From Gordionus sp. m RMFG-2023 (taxonomy: Eukaryota > Nematomorpha > Gordioida > Chordodea > Parachordodidae), in assembly GCF_954871325.1 (NCBI RefSeq), contig NC_088777.1, positions 21,491,366 through 21,555,365 on the forward strand: 64,000 bases of DNA. Reading direction: 5' to 3'. How positions within the stretch are numbered: position 1 is the first letter of the stretch; each line of letters opens with the position of its first letter. This document shows, in pieces, positions 11,812 to 23,644 of this stretch. Both the position numbers and the translations under genes were made by a program. The notes under the pieces were generated by a model that saw only the letters and a program-made list of their open reading frames with translations, had not been told where the DNA came from and searched no databases.

Positions 11812-14376
11812 GAAGATACAGATCGTCTTCATAGGAGAAACTCATTATCACTTAAACTTGAGGCTCTTATCTTTATAAAGAAAAATAATCAATATTAAAA
11901 TTTTAATTAATTGATATATAATTTGTTCTTTTTACTAGTAATAATATTTATTATACATAAAATTTAATATAAATATATATAGTGTGCTAGAATACAAATT
12001 TATACTTATTTGTTTTAAGTATAAAATAAATAATGAAAATTCTGATCATCATTAAAAAAATATAGAAATATATGTATAATTAATCTTTAAGGGATATTTA
12101 ATAAAATAAAAATAATCTTTATAAAAATGACTTGGTGTGGGTTAAAAATTTTAAAAGAAAGGCTAGATGGATTTCAATTATAGCAACTCATAAATAGGCC
12201 TCACATATTATATCCTGAATGGGATTATGAAGGAGACGCAGATCATATAAAGCCATTGACAGAAATTTATGCCCCCAGCTTACCTAATAATTCGGGAAAA
12301 GAGAAAATTGCCAGTTGATCAAAGTTTACAGAATTAAAAAAATGCAAATTTATTAGCACCCCCCCCCCCCCCCCCAAAACCCATTTTTGGTGAGATAGAG
12401 GAGTTATGAGGTGGAGTAGTATCAATTTTTATTTGAAACTTTTGGAATTTTTAATGGAGAGGTATCTCTCCACAATGATATAATCGTATCCTTTATCTAC
12501 CTTGAATTTACGTTTTGTCGTTGGGACCCAGTTTTTCTGAGAACTGCTTCATCTAGTCTATTAACTTTAAATGAAGACTTGCTAGCTATTTCAATATACT
12601 CCAACCAGGAAACTAACATTTATAATGACTATAAATGATTTGTCCGATTTCAATATAAAGCCTTTAGAAAAGGTTGAATACTATTTATAATTATTTAAAG
12701 TAATGGTTTAGTTTGGCGGACAAATCCATAAGAAAGTAAGTTGTTATCTATATTTACCTATCTGTATTTATCAAGGAAAAGTATTATAAATGTTGTAATA
12801 TTCAGATGAATAATTTTAAACAAAAAATGTTTATATAAAATTAGAAGAATTATTACGATATTACTTAATTTCATATTATAGACTATGTAAATGAGGATTA
12901 AAGGAAAGTATATTTGATTTTGTGGATATAATTCACTTTTCAATTTTGGAAAGAATTCTTTTTAAATTTTTATTTTAGCTTTAACCTTTTAATTTTTATG
13001 TCTTATTATTTTATAATTATGTTGGAGCATGTAATAAAGTGCTAGTAAAATTATTTATTCATATTTATATATATATATGTTGATTATTATTTTTAGCAAC
13101 CTAATTTTATAGGTTACAAGGTTTTTCAAAACCTGACTCATTAAAGTTTCTTAATGCTTGCCAAAAGTTCTTATAGTATCTATTTCAAACTATTGTCAAA
13201 TTACCCCAATCTTGCTTATAACAATAAATTATTTATGGAAAAATTAATGTATTCCTTCTGCACAATAAGCCAAGATCATCTATAAAGGAATTGTGTGATC
13301 CAGCTATAAAAGTGATTATAAATATGAATAAACCAACCAACAGCAACAGAAGTTTTGAGGAAAATTCCTTCGAGAATTCTATTATATATTCTTCAAGAGG
13401 AACTATCTCGAACTTTTTCAAATAGTTTATTTTTTTTAAATTATCTAAAACATTAAAAAACATGATATTTAGAATAATATATTCTTACGATATCATTTAT
13501 ATATGGCGTAGCCATGATTTATCAGGGAAGGGAGGGGAGGATTGGGGGAAAAAAAGAATAAGAAAGAAGATTGATCAGTAAATACGGTATTACTGTAACA
13601 TATATATACTTTTTAAAGGTGTTTGTTTAAGAAATATTAACCTGGGAAAGAAATTGATAGGATACTCGTGTAATAAATGTAAGAATGGTGATAATTCTTT
13701 ATCCAAAGCCAGAACCTATTTGAATAAATATATACAATTATAAATATAATTCTAGGCAATTCATCCAAAAAAAGAAAAAACATATATAAGGAATATATGT
13801 AAATTCTTACATGTAATTTTAATAGAGCAGAAAAACTCAACCTACATGTTCATAATATCACCTTCAAAAGATGATTACCCAATGGTCGCTTATCATGAAT
13901 TTTATAAGTCACTGCATAGAACTTCGCTATTGAGACTAACATAAAGAGAAAAATTAATATTCATTTAATTATATTCCTTTTGAATATTATTAATCCTTTT
14001 ATGTTGGAAACATCTTGGATGTTACATTATTTATTAAATTTACCCATGAGTTAGTGTCTCTCGATTTGAAAATTTTGTCGTGATTTTCGAATAAATTAAA
14101 CAATTTTTTGTCCAAAATTAATGTGGGCTAAATTTAAAAAATAAATAAAATATTTATTTTAAAGATTTTAATATAGGGTTTACTTACTACCTTAAGATAC
14201 GTAAATTAAAAAATTATATATTAATCGATAAATAAAAAATCCCTGTGATTAAAAATAAATATCTCAAAAATGTCCCTGCCATATGACCTAGGTCTCTCCT
14301 AATCAAAAAAATGTTCGTGTTCTATATTGCTCTAATGATTAAGGCACAGACAGATTGCTAAAACACTTAGAGAAGG
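11812..14376. other. Unassigned region with a C17 run and a possible Tip100-like terminus
   Basis: No gene recognised. 12359-12375 is a run of seventeen C. 13505-13552 (TGGCGTAGCCATGATTT followed by a G-rich stretch) resembles the end of Tip100-type hATs seen at 32713 and 36176, without a partner. A 76-codon frame at 13463-13233 on the minus strand contains a hydrophobic stretch, but nothing supports it as a gene. Confidence 0.4.
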
Positions 14377-15275
14377 TCTGTATTGGACGGGTTTTCGGCC
14401 GCCCGCCCGCTCATTGTAGAACAGGCATACAGACAGGCGGACGGGCTAAAAAATTTTAAACTATGGGCGGGTAGATGGGCGGGTTAAAAATTAAACAATG
14501 GTCAAGCTGGTTAAAAAATATAAATTTTTGTTATTTAAAATCCCTTAAGTAAATATTAATAAAAAATTGATCTTATAAACTTTTTTGGATATTGAAAATT
14601 AAAATGTCTTTTTTTGGTATCTTAAGAACCTTTTTCTTAAATTAAATAAACTTCTTTGTATATTAAAAATTAAAATTTCCCTTAATCGTACTGTAATAAA
14701 ACTAAATAAATTAACTTTTTTGGATATTGAAAAATATAATTTCTTTTTTGGGTATAATGAATATTTCTACAATGTATTGTTTTATTTTAGTGATGATTGT
14801 TCATTTTTATATTTGCCTTTTTCATTTTATTTTCTAATATAATATAATATATAAATTTTATTCTTTATAACATAATTTTTTTAAAAAAAAAATTTCAATA
14901 TAATTTAATTTTTATTTTTAAATATAATTCGAATAAAAAATATCTATCTAAAAAAATAATAAATAATTTTAATAAATTAAAAGAAAATGATTCAAATTAA
15001 ACTCAAATCTTCAATGTGGAAACATATTAAAATCATTTTCGATGAAAATGACAAGACTAAATTGGATTCGCTGCAATGATTGCAAATCCATCTATAAATA
15101 TAATAACAAAAGTGGCACATCCTTCTTCCTTCGGCATCAATGTTCATCTGTAAATTATAGATTTGATAGATAATAAAAAAATAACCGGATATTACAAAAA
15201 TAAAATTCAATTGAACAAAACGATAAAATCGGGTCCAATTGCCAATTTTGTAAAATATTGTGCTAGAGACATTAG

Positions 15276-15316
15276 GTATTTTAATTTTTATTAAATTATT
15301 CTTTAATCTTCTTTAG
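15276..15316 (+). other. Possible 41 nt GT..AG intron in hAT transposase
   Basis: Begins GTATTTTAA and ends CTTCTTTAG with a pyrimidine-rich 3' part. Removing it joins CARDIR to PFQ in frame, the usual order in this domain. Inferred from reading frame only. Confidence 0.5.
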
Positions 15317-16236
15317 GCCATTTCAAGGACCTGTATTTGTAAATCTTTTATAAAGATTGTCAACTATATGGAAAATTGGATGTCGAAAAAATTATTCCAT
15401 GCCCCACAGCAGTTAGCAGGCACGTATCCAAAGTTACTGAGGATCTTAAGGAAATATTATTTCCCAAAATTGGAGAAATGATAAAAAATTCTATTTGATG
15501 TACTACTGATATGTGGTGTGAGGATTTTACTAAAACCGATTACATATCTCTATCAATCTATTTTATACAAATTGTAAACTAGAAAAAATATTTCTTTTTA
15601 TTTCGCAATTTCAAAGAGGAAAAAAAGTAGGGGGAGAATATTTTTTAAGAATTATTAAAAAAAATTTAAAATTAGGTGTTCCCCGAGAATATTTTTCCAA
15701 GCTCATATTTGTAACGGACCAAAATAAAATATCAAAAAAGCGACGGAAGGCTAAACTTTTTATAAAATTTATCAGGTAAAATTATAATAATTTTTTAAGG
15801 ATTCATATTTAAAGAACTATATTTTCCTTTTATTTTTTCAAATATTAGATTTAATTGACTAAACTGTTAAGCACATATATTGAACAAAATAGTTCGCAAA
15901 CTGCAAAATCGTTGACCAATAATTTCAAACAAAGTGGCAATGTAAATAATCTGAGCAAGACGTTACAATAAAATATTGATATAAGATGAAATACAAAGCA
16001 TAAGATGCTACAAAGCATTTATATAATGTATGATGAGATTTTTTTTGTTTTTACAATCTCTTGATATGATTGAAAAAATGGGATTTATGGAAAAGATAAT
16101 TTGGAGCTATATAAAGATACAACTAATGCTCTTACACTGCAGGCCTACACTACTAAACGTTTTTATATGGTATGAAAATTAATATTTTTGGAATTATGCA
16201 CCTATTTTCTTTTTTTATAAAAAAATTAGGTATAAT

Positions 16237-17587
16237 TAGACCTGTGTGCCACCGGTCAAATACGCCGCCGTTTGACCACACCGATGCCGCCGGGGATGTA
16301 AAAATTCGGCGGCGTGATACACATTTTTTATAATTAAAAATAATATTTAATTTATATATTTATGATTAGTAATTAGAAGAAAAATAATATTAGATATTTT
16401 TTAAATTATTAAAAAATGCGATTTTATTTTTTAAAATTAATAAATATTATTTCCTATAAATTTGATTTGTAATAAGATGATTAAGCTAGTAATTTACATA
16501 AAAGATATTGAAATATTATATATTTTATTCTTTTAATTTTTGATGTTTCAAACCTTTTGTATAGACCCTCAATTATTAAATATGGAGTAATACAATATTT
16601 TCTTAATGCAATCTATAACTTATCATATAAAATTTATTTCTTATCATAAAAGGAAATTTTAATTAATGATTTTTATTTTATTGCCATTATAACATATATG
16701 AACATAGCAGGACTAAAACAATTATAATGAATGCAGCATTGCAATACCCTGTAACAAAATACAGTATATTTTTGCAAGCAAAACCTTTTGCATGGAAACA
16801 TTTTTGGATCATTAATATTAAAAACTGACATAAATAATAAAAGATGTTGCTACAGATAGTCTTTTGTAATATATGCTTGCAAATAGCACTTGAAAAAGAT
16901 GGTGAGGATAAAATAATTAATATTTGTGAATTTTTTAATTAGTTATCCAATCAAATCTTTTTCAAAAAATATCAGCTCATCAAACATAATAACATTTACT
17001 TGACAAACATCACTTATCATGTCAAGAAGAAATATCTAAACAAGACGAAAGTTGCTTCAGAATTCGATTATCTTAAGTCATTGGCTAACAAACATTCATC
17101 TATTCATAAAAATAATCTGGAACAACAAGACTATATAAATAGTCTAGAAAAAGAGTGTTATTCATTATTTTCGCCTTATAATTTTGAGATAAAAGATATC
17201 TTAAATTTTTGGAAGATAAGAACATTGGATCTGCCTAAACTTTCAATATTATCTAAAAAGGTCCTGTGCGATCCAACTACGAGCACACCCAGCGAGCGTG
17301 TATTTTCCATAGCAGGGCTCACTCTGAACTCTAAAGGATCATCATTATGTCCTATAAATCTAAATAAAATAATATTTATACATGATAAATATAACTTAAT
17401 AAAATCGTTAAATTATAGTTAAACATAAAGCATAAATTTTATTTTAAAAGTGTTTCCTGAATTTATTTTAATTAAAAAATTTAAGTTATTTAACGCCGCC
17501 GCCGATTTTGGCGTCTAAATCGATTAGCCGCCGACAGCCGATCGTTTAAAAAAAACACCGCCACCGATAATGCGGCGCACAGGTTTA
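16237..17587 (+). mobile_element. hAT element, family TARACCTGTGYGCC, nested in the 14377-18590 hAT
   Basis: The left end TAGACCTGTGTGCC and right end (complement TAAACCTGTGCGCC) are inverted. GGTATAAT lies directly outside on both sides (16229-16236 and 17588-17595), a perfect 8 bp target duplication. Subterminal sequence is unusually GC-rich (GCCGCCG-type motifs at both ends). The 1351 bp copy keeps one C-terminal open frame and is otherwise A+T-rich filler. Confidence 0.93.
17000..17422 (+). pseudogene. hAT transposase C-terminal dimerisation domain (140 codons open)
   Basis: The frame starts at a GTG-type or internal codon and ends at TAA 17420-17422. About residues 65-130 show ILNFWKIRTLDLPKLSIL, LCDPTTSTPSERVFSIAG and LNLNKIIFIHDKY-like order, the classic hAT dimerisation domain (Trp in the first helix, then TSTPSERVFS). 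The longest undamaged hAT frame in the window, which together with the perfect target duplication suggests a younger insertion. The rest of the protein, normally 600 or more residues, is absent. Confidence 0.85.
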
Positions 17588-18599
17588 GGTATAATCTTAT
17601 TCTATAATATGAATAAAATCAAATAATACGTATATAATGTAGAGAAAAACAAACTGCGAAAAAAAATAGCTATTTAATTATGCTACATAAAATTTCAACT
17701 TTTTAATACCAAAGTTCAATAACTGAGGATGGTTTTGCCAAAAGTAAAAATACATATCGAAAACATGTTGGATCTGATATAACATATACGTGGATGAAAA
17801 TCTGATTTAACACATTTCCCCAAAGCAAAGAGAATCCATTTAAATAGTATTGTTAAATTATATAATTCGCTTAGCTACTTATTAAATGTAATGTTTGAAA
17901 TAAATAGCATCCGCGTCAAAATTAAACCACAACAGATGGGAGGATGAGGTTGTTACAGAGAGCACCGTACCTAATGACATAAGAAAATATTTAAATCTTA
18001 AAGTAACCAGTTTTGATATGTATAATTTAGCAATTATTGGTTTCACTTTTATTTAAGGATCGCATTTGAGGAAGAGGATATACTTCAAAATGGATATCCT
18101 ACTTGGGTGGAAACGACAAGAAAAATATTTAAAAAACCTATCAAGATTATCAAGAAAAATATTGGCAATTCCTATAACTAGTGCTTCTTCTGAACGAGGA
18201 TTTAGCATTGCTGGAAGGTTTATATAACAAAGAAGAATGAGTTTGAATCCAGAAAATGTGAATTCATTATTATTTTTGTATTATAATTACATATAATATA
18301 AATTTTATATTTATATTTTTTCCATAAATATTTTAAATTAATTATCCATAATTTAAATGGAATATTTTTTTATGCTTAATATAGTAATTTAATTAAAAAA
18401 CTTTTTTTGTAGAGGTGTAATGCTGAAACTGAATTATTTCTTTTATTAGATGCTTAAAAAAATTGAAAGAATGGCCATAATTAAATTTTATAATGGCGGG
18501 TTTGGGTTAAAAAATTTTTAATAATGGGCGGGCGAGTAAAAAATTTTAGACTAATGAGCGGGCGGGTAAAAATTTTTAGCCCAATGCAGATATTTATTA

Positions 18600-21500
18600 T
18601 AGATGTATCCAATCGCATTTATTTTAAATTGATGATTGCCTATGTATTTTTTATAAAAGCTTAGGCAATTTTATCGAATTTAAATCAGGACTTGTAGCAG
18701 GTCATTTTAGTAAAACCAAACCGTTGTCTGATGCAAAAAAATTGGTTAGTTTTAATGTCCAAGCCCATAACATAACACTTTTTGGAGATTTAAGGGTCCT
18801 TTTATAACAGTCTGATTTAGTTGGCAAGTCTAAATGAAAAACCTATAGAATTAAACTTTCTATTCCTAGTACTAATAGAATGAGCAATGAATTCCAATCA
18901 AATATAACATCATTGATACATGAATGCCTATTTTCTATCAAAAAAATCTTTAAATATATCATATCTCATTGAGTTGTTTTCCACCACTTTTCACTGAGTA
19001 CTATCAAATTAAGTATTTCTGAATATTATGATGCAAATAGTTTCACCACTAATCATCAATATTTCTGAAATTATTGCCAGAGATCCTATTTTTATGAGAT
19101 ATTAATTTTTATATTCCCAGATTTTGGGTAACAGAGTATTATTTACTCAAAATGTAATTTTGAAAAATAATTTAAGCAAAGCACTAACAAAAGAAGGACA
19201 AACATAGAAAAAGATGATAAATCTGAAATGGGTAAATTAATGTTAATCATTCTGACTAACGAGAAGGCGCTGATTTTGATTTGTATACTATTTACTAAAA
19301 TTTAAACATCTTTAATAATTGATATAATTTATACCCTTAATATAGATTTATAAATTAAGAATGAAATTTTATGTTGAAAAATAATAGTTATGAAAATAAA
19401 ATTTATGTCGATCTAATTTGATTTAGGAATAAAAGTACAGCAAATTTAATGGGAATTCTAAATAACTAAGTTTGGTAATCTTTTTTAAACTATAAAAAAG
19501 AGAAAAAATAAGTTATAATTAAAATAAAATCAATTATTTTTGTCATTTATATTTTTTTCTTAATTGTCATCTATTATAAAAACATTTTTACGTAGTTGAT
19601 ATTTTAAAATATTCATTTGCTCTATGGAGAAAAAAATTCTAATTTCATACTCTATAGTTTTGTCATTGCCATATTTCCATATCATTATCAATTTTACAAA
19701 AGATGAATTCGTATTCTATTCATGATTTTATATTTAATTCTTTTAGTAATAAAAAAATTTATAATTGTTTCTATTTTCTTTCCTTTTTAGTCATTAATTT
19801 TATAAAAGATTTTCGTTCTCAGTTATTGTGATGATTTTATGAAGCCGATTGACGTTTAAATTAATCACCGCCATATAAAGTTATTTTACTTGCAAGAATT
19901 ATTAAAAAAACACATTTACAATTTATTTTAAAATTTAACTTATAAAAGAATTTAAAACAACATCATATTTTTTTCTTTACAATTTGTTTTTTTTATAAAA
20001 TAAATTTTTATCGATAAATTAATAGACTTTTCTAATGAATTAAATAATTAATAATTTATTTGAGTAGAACTTAAGATTTAAAGGTATATACTAATGCCTG
20101 TACAATTGTTATTCAGATTATGATAATTTTTTTATTCTTTATTTTCTGAAATTTAAGTTTTTTTTTATATATGAAAGGTTCGAAAATAAATGACTCTGTG
20201 AAATCTTTATTTAAATGTCTATTATCTATATTAAAGATGAAAATACATTTATTTTTCTAATTGCATTCACGATTTCGATTATAATATAAACAAAAAATAT
20301 ATCTATTATATAATAAATTAAAGTAATTATCTGTTCGATTAACTGAATCTGTGAACTGGCTTAGGATATATAGACCGATATTGATTTTTTAAAACATCAA
20401 AGAATTTTTCAATGGAGTTTTGCGGGGATAGTTTTATGATTCTTATAAGTAAAATCATTTTATACGGAGGAGGATTAATTTTAACGTCAATGTTTCATAA
20501 AATTGAACTAATGCTGTAAAACACCTCAATTCAATATTATATTTATTTAAAATGTAGATATTTGGAAATTTTTTTACTTTAGTTAAGGATCGAGCGTTTC
20601 CTATATGAGAGGCATTGAATGCATTATTTTCGTCTACACTTATACCACTATTGATATCATAAAATCTTTCATTATTCGAAATGTTTATATTTGTAACACT
20701 TTCTAAGATTTTATTTTGAGAGTTTTGGTGAACCATCGATTTGAAATCGCTTAATCCTAATTGAGTCTCGATATTGTTTTGAACGGTTTTGGACACGAAA
20801 ATAGATACGTTGTACTTTGGTAGACGTTGATCATCGCCTATTAATTTCTTTTGATAATGGGGGAAAAAATATCTAAGTTATGTAACAAGTGGTATAGGCT
20901 TAGGATTGGGATGATTAAATCAATTCTATTTTGGCTTGTATTTTAAATAATTATTAGCTTTGGTTTTAAAATATAAACATTTAATAATAAACCATTTTAC
21001 GGAAAGTACTCTATCAAAATTTATAGATATTGCTAATAAGTTATAATTAATTGCTAAATTTTATCATTATAAATGACTTTATATTTTGTTAATCTTAAAT
21101 TAATTTTTTTATTATCTCCTATAAATCATTTTTAATATTGATAAAATATAAGGAGATATTTAAGAAAATCTTTATAATTATTTCCGCCCTGTTTATATAT
21201 TGATGAAATGACAGATCACTTTTTTGTATATGATTACTCCGCAGCCCTTTTCTTTAAAAACATTTGCTGAATATTTAGCTGATATTAAGAATTCAGATGC
21301 AGTTTATTACTATTAATTCTACATAAAATATAATTTAATTAAAATAACTGAAAATGATAAATATTATTATAAATTATATGCTCAGAATTGAATATTATAA
21401 ATGGGCAAATATTAAATATTGACATAATGATAAAATACTTTTTAGTAAATTTAATATTTATAATTCAACAATAGTTTATTCATAAATTTCACAAAAAAAG

Positions 21501-21738
21501 GATGTTTATTAATAAAATGAATGCATGTTAAATAAATATAATAGAAAAATTATGTTTGTTAACCCTAAGGTCTGATGTAAATTTGGCCGCCGTATTTCTA
21601 AAAGGTTTATATATTATGCCTTATAATTAAATATATTCGGCTATTTTTTTTGTCAAAAAATTACATTTATTTAATTAACAAATTTTATCTCATAATTTAT
21701 AGAAAGATATTTTATAGAAGAATGTAAACAAACATAAC
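18600..21738. other. Unassigned A+T-rich region
   Basis: Apart from the open frame at 20455-20875 (separate entry) I recognise nothing here. No repeats with matching ends were found. Confidence 0.4.
20455..20875 (-). CDS. Unassigned open frame, about 140 codons, possible exon or chance
   Basis: Open on the minus strand from just after a TAA near 20877 down to the stop at 20455. There is no ATG in the first part; the first start-like codon is GTG at 20796, so if real it would more likely be an internal or last exon. An AG directly precedes the open part. The product is hydrophilic, rich in Asn and Ser (ETQLGLSDFKSMVHQNSQ in the middle), with no domain I recognise, no signal peptide and no transmembrane segment. 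Its length is at the upper edge of what chance gives in this composition. Confidence 0.2.
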
Positions 21739-21746
21739 ATAGCATA

Positions 21747-22544
21747 CAGGGATCCGAACCTGAACCATTAAACCGCTAAAAACCGGTATTTTTTATCAAA
21801 TCTAAACCGATAAAAAATTTCTAGCCGAGCCTAAACCGAACCGCTAAAATGCCTCTGAACTGGTTCGAGTCTCATGCTTATAAAATAATGTGTAAGTTAT
21901 TACTAGAATATTGCAAAAATTTTAATTATATTCGAATTGCTTTAAAGATTATTGTCAATCACATTTGATTGATAAGTGTAAGTCATAATTTTATAAACTT
22001 TAGTATATTGCCATACATCATTTTTTAAATTAAGCTTATAAATTATAATGCCTAGAGAAAAATTAATTCCAATATATAAATTATTTACATATAGTATTAT
22101 AAATGACATATCAAATCTGATATCATACTGGCAGAGCCAGCTACCCAAGTTAGTGTGGAAAGATATTTTTCAAGAATTAAATTTATATCATCTCCTTATA
22201 GATGTAATTTGAGTGAGACGAATTTTGAAAATATGTAAATTGTGCGGATTAATAAAAAAAATTTAAGTAATTGTTCATATTAAAATTAATCATTGATATT
22301 TATTTGTTATATTTATAAAAATATTATTTTATAATGTGCAATTAATAAAAAATGTTTTATGTATGTGTTTTTTATTTGAATTATGAAATAAAAATTTCCC
22401 TATACATAATTCGAATGTAAGTTTGAATACAAAATTTAGCGGTTCGAACCGAACCGATATTTTTATTTATTGCGAACCGAACTTGAACTGTTATTTTTAT
22501 CCGAACCTGAACCGAACCGATATACGTTTCGGTTTGGATCCCTG
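21747..22544 (+). mobile_element. hAT element, family CAGGGATCCGAACC, perfect target duplication
   Basis: The left end CAGGGATCCGAACC and the right end (complement CAGGGATCCAAACCG) are inverted. ATAGCATA flanks both sides (21739-21746 and 22545-22552), a perfect 8 bp duplication. Subterminal motifs CCGAACCGA and AACCGGT repeat at both ends. The 798 bp deletion derivative is related to 7233-8631 by ends and by the protein piece it keeps. Confidence 0.93.
22118..22262 (+). pseudogene. hAT dimerisation-domain fragment
   Basis: Reads LAEPATQVSVERYFSRIKFI and then SETNFENM, ending in a TAA where IVRIN would follow. PATQVSVER is the conserved start of the hAT dimerisation helix. Unlike the related copy at 7233-8631, no extra 36 nt separate PATQ from VSVER. 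Everything N-terminal is missing. Confidence 0.85.
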
Positions 22545-22864
22545 ATAGCATATTAATAATAGATAAATATCCTAGTTCAATTGCATTATAGGAAAATTAA
22601 TTTTTAGAAACTCCTAATTTTATGATCTTTTTATAATTGTAATATTATATGATATATTCAATTTTATTAAAAAAAATATATAATTTAATCCCATTATTAT
22701 TAGTAATTTACAAGATTCAAATCCATATTTCTATAAAAATAAATAAATAATATTGTGTTATTCTAATTTATTATGTTATGACTATGAGAAAAAATTTTAA
22801 AAAAAATATGGAAAGAAAGAAAAAGGAGGATTTGTTTTTTTGAGGGAGAATACTACATCAGTGA

Positions 22865-23640
22865 AAATGAATTAATTATCCAGGCATAATTTGCCTTAAG
22901 AATAGAGCGATCCTTAGTCTTAGGTAAAAGCCTTAACGCCAGAATTTTTCTTGATCTGACGGTCGATATCTTTAAAATATTAGCCAAATCCCCATATGTT
23001 GTTAAGTTGAGCAAATGATCGGTACAAAAATGTAATTTTAAGAATCAGCGCTGTCGATTCAAATTTGCTTTCTGATTAGAGAGTTTGTTAAAATTGGAAG
23101 GGTTGTGTCCAGGCAAGAAACATCCCATATTAGAAACTTTCCTTGTGACCATAAAATTCGCATGATTCCACCAGGATGTCTACCATTGGGAAAGAGATTA
23201 TAAGGCTCCAATAAGGGAGGGAAATTAGCTGATCTCAGTGCAAGAGATATGACTTAATTGCACTGCATGTGCTGGTTTGCCGACCGGGATTATGATTACA
23301 ATGTAAAGAATGCAGCGCCATACCATCATTATCAGTGTGACATTTGCTGCATCTATATCGTAATGAGGAAGGAATGTTAAGCCTGTTATATAGGGTATAG
23401 CTGAGTTCGTAGTTATCCAATTCAAATTTGAGATTTTAGATGGAATAATTTCTAAAAATTCATATTTTCGATCCTTGGTAAGTTCAATGAATGTGGATCA
23501 AGTCAAAGGTGAAAGACTCGTCAAGAGAGAGCTGTGCGGAATCGTTAGAATAGAGGCAGTCAGAAAGGGCGTATCTTTGTCCATTTACACAAAGACCATT
23601 ACCAAGAATTAAAGTTTCTGCACTGAGAACAAAAACTTTT
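22865..23640 (-). pseudogene. Relic of a Cys-rich retroelement-linked domain
   Basis: On the minus strand, LDNYELSYTLYNRLNIPSSL is followed by YRCSKCHTDNDGMALHSLHC and NHNPGRQ (23420-23235), then in another frame NLFPNGRHPGGIMRIL and FLIWDVSCLDTTLP (about 23200-23100), and a last trace FVPI near 23010. I recall this order (C-x2-C, D-x2-G-x2-HSLSC, an R-rich step, KRPDG, WDV-x-C-x-DT) from a family of metazoan retroelement-linked proteins. That assignment rests on memory of the pattern only. Several frameshifts and no intact frame. The base composition is clearly richer in G+C than the flanks. Confidence 0.5.
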
Positions 23641-23644
23641 ATTT

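Larger units (their letters stand above)
15013..18300 (+). pseudogene. hAT transposase pseudogene (BED finger to dimerisation domain)
   Basis: Order of pieces: WKHIKIIFDEN then, after a one-base shift near 15055, WIRCNDCKSIYKYNN and FFLRHQC, a BED zinc finger (C-x2-C, then H-x-C). CARDIR at 15260-15275 is joined to PFQ by a possible 41 nt intron (15276-15316). CPTAVSRHVSKVTEDLKEIL near 15400, then TTDMW near 15507 with the first catalytic Asp. TYIEQNSSQTAKSL near 15870 and DIR-stop-NTKHKMLQSIY near 15980, where TGA replaces a conserved Trp. After the nested hAT the dimerisation domain follows at 18092-18290 (SRKILAIPITSASSERGFSI). Several stops and frameshifts; dead copy. Confidence 0.85.
14377..18590 (+). 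mobile_element. hAT element, family TCTGYATTGG, interrupted by a second hAT
   Basis: The left end TCTGTATTGG (14377) and the right end, complement TCTGCATTGG (18590), are inverted. Both ends carry GC-rich subterminal blocks: GCCCGCCCGCTCATT on the left, AATGAGCGGGCGGGT and GGGCGGGCG on the right. I could not find a convincing 8 bp target duplication. Without the nested insertion (16237-17587) it would be about 2.85 kb, normal for a full hAT. It contains a BED finger, the first catalytic region, a linker and a dimerisation domain, all with lesions. Confidence 0.82.

Noticed and set aside
13233-13463. 76-codon frame with a hydrophobic stretch on the minus strand
   Set aside because: Short, A+T-driven hydrophobicity, no homology or supporting signals.
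14992-15210. 72-codon minus-strand frame
   Set aside because: Lies opposite the BED finger of the hAT pseudogene; shadow.
8228-15990. In-frame TGA at conserved Trp positions (near 8232 and 15985), suggesting TGA read as Trp
   Set aside because: Both lie in heavily decayed genes, TGG is used for Trp in the better LINE frames, and TGG to TGA is an expected change in A+T-biased DNA.
23225-23425. The overlapping 66-codon frame reading NSAIPYITGLTFLPHYD
   Set aside because: Shadow of the neighbouring frame with the Cys-rich motif, which is the one that matches a known order.
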